The notes below the pieces were generated by a model, which did not search any database, was not told where the DNA came from, and saw nothing but the letters and a program-made list of their open reading frames with translations. The translations under genes were made by a program, and so were the position numbers. Below are positions 1 through 5,709 of a stretch of 46,889 bases of DNA, piece after piece. The first letter of the stretch is position 1; each line of letters begins with the position of its first letter. The stretch comes from CAVLDP01 sp963661945 (GTDB lineage: Bacteria; Bacillota; Clostridia; Lachnospirales; Lachnospiraceae): NCBI GenBank assembly GCA_963661945.1, contig CAVLDP010000020.1, positions 1-46,889 of the forward strand, written 5' to 3'.

Positions 1-34
1 CACCAAGCATGTTTTAGTCAGCCCAGGCATATCT

Positions 35-787
35 CTAGGAAAACTCCTCCCATCTGCCTTCTCGCCAGGAAATCATGGTAAGACCTTCCGGCGGAGCTGT
101 TGGGCCAGCTTCTTCTCTGTCACAAGAGAGAAGAATCCGCTCCATGTCAGATTTCTCTAATCGACCAGCGCCAATTTGAATCAGAGTGCCTGCAATAATT
201 CTTACCATATTATATAAGAAACCATTTCCAGTGACGCGAAGCGTGATGATGTCCCCTTCCTTTCGAACCGAGATCTCATGAATCGTCCGGACGAAGGAAT
301 TCACCTGAGATTTCTTCGACGCAAAGCTCGTAAAGTCGTGCTGGCCAACAAGGCACTGCGCCGCCTCATTCATAGCCTCCACATCCAGCGGATAGTGATA
401 GAAATAAGTGTAGAGCCTCTCGCAGGGCTGTCTCATCTGTCGATTCAGGATGCGATATTCATATGTCTTCACCGAATCCACAAGATGCGGATGCCAGTCC
501 TCTGGCACCTGGCAGGATTCCTGGACCACAATATCCTCCGGCAGACGCTGATTCAGGGCATAGGAGATCTTGCTTGCATCCATCAATGTATTCGTATCGA
601 AAATGGCAATATTGCCAAGAGAATGGACTCCCGCATCCGTCCGGGACGCGCCCACCACATGAATCTCTTCCCGAAGCAAATCCGACAAGGCCCGATTTAG
701 CTCCGCTTCAATCGTATTGCCATTTGGCTGAACCTGCCATCCACAGTATGCACTGCCATCATAGGCAACCGTGAGTTTCACTCTCAT
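35..787 (-). CDS. truA: tRNA pseudouridine(38-40) synthase TruA
   Basis: TruA isomerises uridines 38-40 in the anticodon stem-loop of many tRNAs to pseudouridine. The 250-residue product has the usual family length. It opens with VKLTVAYDGSAYCGWQVQPN, carries the catalytic aspartate in ASRTDAGVHSLG (about residues 47-58), and has FLYNMVRIIAGTL near the C-terminus. Its ATG overlaps the larC TGA in an ATGA tetranucleotide, so the two are probably translationally coupled. The Shine-Dalgarno sequence AGGAGG lies 10 nt upstream inside larC. In many Firmicutes truA follows the rplQ-ecf genes; here it is last in a lar operon 31 kb away from rplQ. Confidence 0.97.
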   Translation of the reverse strand: MRVKLTVAYDGSAYCGWQVQPNGNTIEAELNRALSDLLREEIHVVGASRTDAGVHSLGNIAIFDTNTLMDASKISYALNQRLPEDIVVQESCQVPEDWHPHLVDSVKTYEYRILNRQMRQPCERLYTYFYHYPLDVEAMNEAAQCLVGQHDFTSFASKKSQVNSFVRTIHEISVRKEGDIITLRVTGNGFLYNMVRIIAGTLIQIGAGRLEKSDMERILLSCDREEAGPTAPPEGLTMISWREGRWEEFS

Positions 788-2073
788 AATTCGCAGGCCT
801 CCTGAATCATTCGGTACATCGTCTTATATGGAAGTCCTGCCTTCTTACTAAGTAGAACAACCGACTCATACTCTGGGTAGAATTCACATACTTGCCCTCT
901 CTTGCAGACCTTGACCATGGCCTTGCCGTATTTCGTATCTACAAGTCTACTCTCCCTTGGGAGAATCGTGCGCTCCATCTGGACCCGGCGAATCCCAATC
1001 GTCGTCGTTTCCCGGAAGATAATCTCCTCCATTGCCGGAATATCATCTTTCCCACAAATCACCGTAAGAAGGTAGGATGGTCTCTGCTTCTTCATGAAGA
1101 CCGGAGTGTAATGAACGTCTCTGGCGCCCGCTGCAAAGAGTAGTTCCATCGTGTAGCCAAAAGCCTCACCACTGCAATCATCGATATTTGCTTCTAACTT
1201 GTAAATGACATCTATCTCAGTAGCATCCAAAGAAGAATCTTCTTCCTCCATATCACTAAGCAGCATAGCACGGAGAATGCTAGGTCTCTCATACTCTCTC
1301 TTGCCTGCTCCAATGCCAATCTTCTTCACCTTCATTTGCTTTGGAAGAGTAGACGATGTCATAATTGCGGCAACAGTAGCTGCGCCTGTCGGTGTGACAA
1401 ATTCTCCCTCAATATCCATCAGGCGAAGCGGAATCTGATAGGAGGTGACAATATTACTAACCGCTGGAACCGGAATTGGCAGAAGCCCATGCTGCGTCCG
1501 CACCATTCCATTTCCTTCCATTAAATAGGGAACGATCACATCCGTCACATTAAGATCATCCAGGCAAACCGCAATAGAAATGATATCCACGATAGAATCG
1601 ATGGCGCCCACTTCGTGGAAATGAACCTCTTCTATAGGAAGATTATGTGCCTTCGACTCAGCCTCTGCCAGAACCTGGAAGATTTCTACCGCCGTAGCTC
1701 TCGCCTGCTCTGTCATCTTCGTTGCATCAAGAATCCTGAGGATATCCGCCAGGTTTCTATGAATATGCTCACTGTGCTCCTTATTCGAATCCGAATCCGA
1801 ATCCGATTGGGTATCCCCATGATGAAATTCCCTCGTCCCATGGAGAAACTCCATATCATGATCATGGTTGTCAAAATCCAGATGAACCTGAAAATCACAA
1901 GCATCAATACCCGATTTCATCACCCGTGATACATGAATATCAAATCGCGTCTCAGGAACCGTAGATAAGACAGATATCAGCTTCTCCTCTGATGCGCCAA
2001 GATCCAACAGGGCTGCAACAGTCATATCCCCGCTAATTCCCGAATTACACTCAAGATACAAGGTCTCTCCCAT
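784..2073 (-). CDS. larC: Nickel-pincer cofactor biosynthesis protein LarC (nickel insertion)
   Basis: LarC is the CTP-dependent cyclometallase that inserts nickel into the pincer nucleotide used by lactate racemase and related LarA enzymes. The 429-residue product starts LYLECNSGISGDM and has the family core around HFHEVGAIDSIVDI. A His/Asp-rich linker at about residues 65-110 (HDHD, HHGD, a DSDSDS run, EHSEHIH) is a plausible nickel-binding insert. In Lactobacillus plantarum LarC is made from two ORFs by programmed frameshifting; here it is one uninterrupted frame. GGAGG stands 7 nt before the ATG. It lies 2 nt after larB and overlaps truA by 4 nt. No larA or larE is seen in the window. Confidence 0.93.
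   Translation of the reverse strand: MGETLYLECNSGISGDMTVAALLDLGASEEKLISVLSTVPETRFDIHVSRVMKSGIDACDFQVHLDFDNHDHDMEFLHGTREFHHGDTQSDSDSDSNKEHSEHIHRNLADILRILDATKMTEQARATAVEIFQVLAEAESKAHNLPIEEVHFHEVGAIDSIVDIISIAVCLDDLNVTDVIVPYLMEGNGMVRTQHGLLPIPVPAVSNIVTSYQIPLRLMDIEGEFVTPTGAATVAAIMTSSTLPKQMKVKKIGIGAGKREYERPSILRAMLLSDMEEEDSSLDATEIDVIYKLEANIDDCSGEAFGYTMELLFAAGARDVHYTPVFMKKQRPSYLLTVICGKDDIPAMEEIIFRETTTIGIRRVQMERTILPRESRLVDTKYGKAMVKVCKRGQVCEFYPEYESVVLLSKKAGLPYKTMYRMIQEACEL
1786..1806. repeat. Hexanucleotide tandem repeat in larC
   Basis: The hexamer CGAATC occurs three times in a row plus a partial fourth copy (+ strand). It encodes alternating Asp-Ser in the linker of LarC. Because the unit is 6 bp, slippage would change linker length without breaking the frame. 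Confidence 0.8.
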
Positions 2074-2075
2074 TT

Positions 2076-2831
2076 CTAGTCCTCCACATTTCTACAGGCC
2101 AGGCGATTCATCTGCGTTGCAAGATAGCCTGCGCCATAACCATTATCGATATTCACCGTTGCAATTCCATTGGCACAGGAATTAATCATCGTAAGAAGAG
2201 CCGACAGGCCACCAAAGCTTGCTCCATAGCCAACCGAGGTCGGAACAGCGATAACCGGATTCTCCACCAAGCCTCCAAGAACCGAAGCTAGTGCTCCTTC
2301 CATGCCAGCAACCGCCACAACGCAGTTCGCCTGCTGAATCACTTCCACCTTGTCTAGAAGTCTATGAATTCCACTCACGCCAACATCATAGACTCGCTCC
2401 ACATGAGTTCCAAAATATTCAGCAGTCTTAGCCGCTTCCTCAGCAACCGGAATATCCGAAGTGCCTGCCGTACATACAGCAACGCATCCAATTCTCTCCT
2501 TCCCTTCCTTCTCAATCTTGAGGATTCGGCTGATTGGATCAAAGGTAACTTCCGGAAGTGCCTGCCTTACAGCCTCATACTGGGCCTCACTCGCCCTGGT
2601 TCCGAAGACCTCTCCATGCTCTTCATATAATCTCTTATAGATAGAAATGAGAAATTCATCCGCCTTGCCTTGGCAGAAGACTACCTCCGGGAAGCCGGAC
2701 CGCATCTCTCGACTGGTATCAAGCTTCGCATAGCCCATCTCTTCATAGGCCTCTCTCCGGAAATAACGCTGTGCTTCTTCCACCGAGATACTGCCTGATT
2801 TCACTTGTTCTAATACTTCTTTTGCTGTCAT
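2076..2831 (-). CDS. larB: Nickel-pincer cofactor biosynthesis protein LarB
   Basis: LarB carboxylates and hydrolyses nicotinic acid adenine dinucleotide, the first step of nickel-pincer nucleotide synthesis; it is related to PurE carboxylases. The product (251 residues) has a helical N-terminal half and a PurE-like C-terminal half with CTAGTSDIPVAEEA, VAGMEGALASVLGGL, VIAVPTSVGYG and NIDNGYGAG. I chose the ATG at 2831 over a TTG at 2837 because GAGG lies 6 nt before the ATG. It is first in larB-larC-truA, with larC 2 nt downstream. An atypical promoter is possible just upstream (GATAAA or TAAAAT near 2862-2869 on this strand). Confidence 0.93.
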   Translation of the reverse strand: MTAKEVLEQVKSGSISVEEAQRYFRREAYEEMGYAKLDTSREMRSGFPEVVFCQGKADEFLISIYKRLYEEHGEVFGTRASEAQYEAVRQALPEVTFDPISRILKIEKEGKERIGCVAVCTAGTSDIPVAEEAAKTAEYFGTHVERVYDVGVSGIHRLLDKVEVIQQANCVVAVAGMEGALASVLGGLVENPVIAVPTSVGYGASFGGLSALLTMINSCANGIATVNIDNGYGAGYLATQMNRLACRNVED

Positions 2832-2899
2832 AGCCAACCTCTAAAATCCACAATTTCCTTCATTTTATCACAGCAAGCTGACCTTGTCCGAAAAGATTT

Positions 2900-2915
2900 G
2901 TTAGGTTTTCCTAAC
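2900..2915. promoter_or_regulatory. Palindrome GTTAGG-N4-CCTAAC, proximal copy upstream of larB
   Basis: A perfect 6-4-6 dyad (spacer TTTT) sits just upstream of the presumed larB -35 region. The 6-4-6 geometry fits Crp/Fnr-family operators, and the known lar regulator LarR of L. plantarum belongs to that family. The link to LarR is inference; no larR is in the window. DtxR-like metal regulators also use TTAGG/CCTAA arms and are an alternative. Confidence 0.5.
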
Positions 2916-2968
2916 TTTTTTCATTTTCCCTATTGCAATTCTCCTACGAATGGAGTAGTATATTCATT

Positions 2969-2984
2969 GTTAGGAGAGCCTAAC
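2969..2984. promoter_or_regulatory. Palindrome GTTAGG-N4-CCTAAC, distal copy upstream of larB
   Basis: A second perfect copy with identical arms (spacer AGAG) lies 69 bp from the first, centre to centre. Two exact 12-base matches in one short intergenic region are unlikely by chance. Confidence 0.5.
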
Positions 2985-2991
2985 AGTTCTT

Positions 2992-3061
2992 CTTGCAGGT
3001 CCACCACACTACTGCAAGAATGATACAGATGTTGCAAGCGGTCCACCATTACCGACTTGCA
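2992..3061. other. Two successive hairpins with arms CTTGCA/TGCAAG and shared GGTCCACCA
   Basis: Hairpin one is 2992-3018 (CTTGCAG/CTGCAAG arms). Hairpin two is 3033-3061 (TGCAAG plus CGGT pairing with ACCG plus CTTGCA, one bulged A). GGTCCACCA occurs at 2998-3006 and again at 3040-3048. If transcribed on the minus strand they would lie in a larB leader. Function unknown. Confidence 0.45.
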
Positions 3062-3101
3062 GTAACATCCCCCTTTTTTAAGATACTTGAGTAAGAAAAG
3101 C

Positions 3102-3127
3102 CCTGGAGGTTCGTCTCCAGGTTTTTT
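3102..3127 (+). terminator. Rho-independent terminator with no gene upstream
   Basis: A 7-bp stem CCTGGAG/CTCCAGG with a 6-nt loop is followed by TTTTTT on the plus strand. The minus strand has a poorer tract (CTTTTCTT). No plus-strand gene precedes it. It could end a small plus-strand RNA, serve as a minus-strand attenuator before larB, or be the remnant of a gene lost near the gap. Confidence 0.7.
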
Positions 3128-3142
3128 CTTGTCCAAAAGCAG

Positions 3143-3193
3143 NNNNNNNNNNNNNNNNNNNNNNNNNNNNNNNNNNNNNNNNNNNNNNNNNNN
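3143..3193. other. Assembly gap (51 Ns) flanked by the same 9 bases
   Basis: CAAAAGCAG ends at 3142 and CAAAAGCAG begins at 3194. The identical ends suggest two contigs that overlap and were joined with an arbitrary spacer, or a short repeat that stopped assembly. Nothing can be said about the missing sequence. Confidence 0.95.
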
Positions 3194-3307
3194 CAAAAGC
3201 AGAACTTCCATTCCCCGAAATTTCCCTTGGTCGAATATGTTATTCCTCCCGTCATATGCTATATTAAATAGTAGATTCATTATAGATATAAGAAGAGGAA
3301 GATACCT

Positions 3308-4246
3308 ATGCCTAGCATTTCCTTATGCATGATTGTGAAAAATGAAGAAGCCGTCCTAGACCGCTGCCTGTCCAGTATCTATGACCTTATGGATGAGATC
3401 ATCATCTTAGATACCGGTTCTACCGACACGACGAAGGAGATTGCTCTTCGTTACACGAATCAGGTCTATGATTTCAAATGGACAAATGACTTCTCCGCTG
3501 CCAGAAATGCAGCATTTTCCCATGCCACCTGTGACTACATCTATTCCGCTGATGCAGACGAGGTACTAGATGCTACAAATCACGAGCGACTACGCTTGTT
3601 GAAGGAAAACCTCCTGCCGGAGATTGAGATTGTGCAGATGCTCTACACGGAACATGGCTACCAGACCGTGCTTAATTCCACCCAGGAATACCGTCCTAAG
3701 CTCTTCAAACGTCTTCGCACCTTCACCTGGATTGACCCAATTCACGAGACCGTGCGGACTGAGCCCCTGGTCTTTGACAGTGACATCGAGATTCTTCATT
3801 GTCCAAATGAGAATCATAGCGCCAGAGATTTTGCCATCTTCGAGGAAGCCTACCGCAGAGACGGTCTCCTCTCAAAGCGCATTCTCTCCATGTATTGCAA
3901 GGAGCTCTATAAGCACGGCGGAATCAAGCCGCTCACCCAGGGCTGCCACATTCTCCATGAATTAATTCATAATAACAGGCTTCCAGAGGACCTCTACCAG
4001 GAGGCTTACTGCATTATTGCTCGTCACGCAAGACTTGTTGGCAATTCTATTACATTTCTAAAATATGCAACCAAGCTTATCGCCACAAATCCCTGTTCTG
4101 AGATTTGCTTCGAACTGGGCCTCTTCTATGAAGCAGAGGGAGATAGCGAGGAAGCCATCATATGGTATACCAATGCCGCCTATGAGACAGAGCCTGTCTT
4201 AGACATCAATGTGCTTCCTAAGGCCAAGGCCAAATTAGAAGCGTAA
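3308..4246 (+). CDS. Family 2 glycosyltransferase with C-terminal TPR-like region
   Basis: The 312-residue product begins ISLCMIVKNEEAVLDRCL, the GT2 nucleotide-sugar-binding start, followed by DTGSTDTT (35-42) and the metal-binding DADE (82-85). The fold resembles the SunS-like cytosolic transferases that modify peptides or short acceptors. Residues about 270-312 (ELGLFYEAEGDSEEAIIWYTNAA) form one TPR-like helix pair. No signal peptide or membrane segment is seen. GAGG precedes the ATG by about 9 nt. It stands alone between the N gap and a hairpin at 4264-4311, so the acceptor cannot be inferred from neighbours. Confidence 0.88.
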   Translation: MPSISLCMIVKNEEAVLDRCLSSIYDLMDEIIILDTGSTDTTKEIALRYTNQVYDFKWTNDFSAARNAAFSHATCDYIYSADADEVLDATNHERLRLLKENLLPEIEIVQMLYTEHGYQTVLNSTQEYRPKLFKRLRTFTWIDPIHETVRTEPLVFDSDIEILHCPNENHSARDFAIFEEAYRRDGLLSKRILSMYCKELYKHGGIKPLTQGCHILHELIHNNRLPEDLYQEAYCIIARHARLVGNSITFLKYATKLIATNPCSEICFELGLFYEAEGDSEEAIIWYTNAAYETEPVLDINVLPKAKAKLEA

Positions 4247-4263
4247 CATAGGGCCAATTCTAG

Positions 4264-4311
4264 TAGCACTTTATTTCCACACTATCTTGTAATCTGTGGA
4301 ATAGAGTGCTA
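4264..4311 (+). terminator. Long imperfect hairpin after the glycosyltransferase gene
   Basis: TAGCACT/AGTGCTA arms continue inward through TTATTTCCACA against TGTGGAATAG with one bulged T, giving about 17 bp and a 13-nt loop. The nearest T run (six Ts at about 4331) is 19 nt downstream, so it is an atypical terminator, or a leader hairpin of the CoA-transferase mRNA. Confidence 0.45.
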
Positions 4312-4357
4312 TTCTTATGAGTATGATAATTTTTTAACAATGTTAGGGAGGAAAATT

Positions 4358-5698
4358 ATGGGTATCAGGGAAGAATATCAGCAGAAGCTCGTCTCCGCAG
4401 ACGAGGCTGTGAAGGTAATTAAATCTGGAGACTGGGTAGATTATGGTTGGTGCGTTACCACAGTAGATGCTCTTGATCGTGCCCTTGCCAGAAGAACGGA
4501 CGAACTAACTGATGTGAAGCTTCGCGGCGGAATCTTACTGAAGATGCCAGCTGTATTTGAGCGAGAGGATGCCGGAGAACATTTTACATGGAATTCCTGG
4601 CATATGTCAGGCATCGAGCGAAAGCTCATTAATCGCGGAATTGCCTACTATAGCCCACTTCGCTACTCCGAGCTTCCACGTTATTACCGAGATTCTATCG
4701 TGCCAGACGACGTCGTTATGATGCAGGTTGCTCCAATGGATGATGCCGGCTACTTCAACTTCGGACCATCCGCCTCTCACATGATGGCCGCTTGCGAGAC
4801 CGCTAGGACTGTTATCGTCGAGGTCAATAAGAATGTTCCTCGCTGCTTGGGTGGCTTTGAATCCGAGATTCATATCAGTCAGGTGGATTATATTGTCGAA
4901 GGAGACAATCCTCCTATTGGTGAGCTTGGCGGAGGCGGAGCTGCCAGTGAGATTGATGAGGCTGTTGCTAGGCTCATCGTCGATGAGATTCCAAATGGTG
5001 CCTGTCTCCAGCTTGGAATCGGCGGCATGCCTAATGCAGTCGGCTCTCTTATTGCCAAGTCTGACCTCAAGGACCTGGGTGTTCATACAGAGATGTATGT
5101 CGATGCCTTTGTCGATATCGCAAAAGCCGGCAAAATCACCGGATCCCTAAAATCCATTGATCGCGGTCGTCAGGCTTATGCCTTCGGTGCTGGTACCAAG
5201 AAAATGTATGACTATCTCCACGAGAATCCAGCCTGCATGTCTGCCCCTGTAGACTACACCAACGACGTACGTATCATCAGCAAGCTTGATAACTTCATTT
5301 CCATCAATAATGCAGTCGATATCGACCTCTTCGGTCAGATCAACGCCGAATCTGCCGGAACCAAGCACATCTCTGGTGCAGGCGGTCAGATGGACTTCGT
5401 GATGGGTGCTTATCTGTCCAATGGCGGCAAGAGCTTCATCTGCCTCTCTTCCACCTTCACCGACAAGGAAGGAAGAGTATGCTCGAGAATTCGTCCTACC
5501 CTGGCAAACGGTTCCATCGTCACAGACACCAGAGCACAGGGCCACTATATCGTCACAGAATATGGCATGGTAAATCTCAAAGGCAAATCTTCCTGGGAGA
5601 AAGCTGAAGCCCTCATATCCATTGCTCATCCAGACTTCCGTGATGAACTGATTCGTGAAGCGGAAGCTATGCATATATGGAGAAGGAGCAACCGTTAA
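4358..5698 (+). CDS. but: Butyryl-CoA:acetate CoA-transferase (acetyl-CoA hydrolase/transferase family)
   Basis: The enzyme moves CoA from butyryl-CoA to acetate, the last step of butyrate formation in many gut Lachnospiraceae. The 446-residue product has GIGGMPNAV (220-228), the HTEM motif carrying the presumed catalytic glutamate (Glu245), and SGAGGQMDF in the CoA-binding C-terminal half. From memory it is close along its length to Roseburia/Eubacterium rectale But. 4-Hydroxybutyrate CoA-transferase is the main alternative and cannot be excluded by eye. I chose the ATG at 4358 over one at 4340 because AGGGAGG lies 6 nt before it. Its stop codon overlaps that of the convergent GGDEF-EAL gene. 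Confidence 0.88.
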   Translation: MGIREEYQQKLVSADEAVKVIKSGDWVDYGWCVTTVDALDRALARRTDELTDVKLRGGILLKMPAVFEREDAGEHFTWNSWHMSGIERKLINRGIAYYSPLRYSELPRYYRDSIVPDDVVMMQVAPMDDAGYFNFGPSASHMMAACETARTVIVEVNKNVPRCLGGFESEIHISQVDYIVEGDNPPIGELGGGGAASEIDEAVARLIVDEIPNGACLQLGIGGMPNAVGSLIAKSDLKDLGVHTEMYVDAFVDIAKAGKITGSLKSIDRGRQAYAFGAGTKKMYDYLHENPACMSAPVDYTNDVRIISKLDNFISINNAVDIDLFGQINAESAGTKHISGAGGQMDFVMGAYLSNGGKSFICLSSTFTDKEGRVCSRIRPTLANGSIVTDTRAQGHYIVTEYGMVNLKGKSSWEKAEALISIAHPDFRDELIREAEAMHIWRRSNR

Positions 5699-5709
5699 AC
5701 GGTTGCTCC
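5685..5709. terminator. Hairpin enclosing both stop codons of two convergent genes
   Basis: A perfect 10-bp stem GGAGCAACCG/CGGTTGCTCC encloses TTAAA. The plus-strand gene stops at TAA 5696-5698 and the minus-strand gene at TAA 5697-5695, so both stops lie in the loop. The T-tract is weak on either side, so it may act more as a 3' end stabiliser or bidirectional pause than as a strong terminator. Confidence 0.75.

Larger units (their letters stand above)
2838..3307. other. 470-base non-coding stretch upstream of larB and the glycosyltransferase gene
   Basis: No supported gene lies here. From left to right it holds a weak larB promoter candidate, two GTTAGG-N4-CCTAAC palindromes, two hairpins sharing GGTCCACCA, a hairpin with six Ts, a 51-base assembly gap, and an AT-rich segment that must contain the promoter of the glycosyltransferase gene (an extended -10 TGC-TATATT ends at 3265). 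A minus-strand open frame running through the Ns (2930-3280) is not supported as a gene. Confidence 0.7.

Noticed and set aside
1..34. Possible start of another minus-strand gene after truA (ATG, then PGLTKTCLV)
   Set aside because: Only about ten codons are visible and the nearest ribosome-binding site is about 15 nt away, so it cannot be supported.
3039..3070. T-box-like sequence GGTGGACCGC on the minus strand
   Set aside because: The T-box core needs one more base between TGG and ACC, and no specifier stem or adjacent terminator fits.
2930..3280. Minus-strand open frame of 116 codons spanning the N gap
   Set aside because: About 17 codons are Ns, its C-terminal half coincides with hairpin repeats, and I recognise no family.
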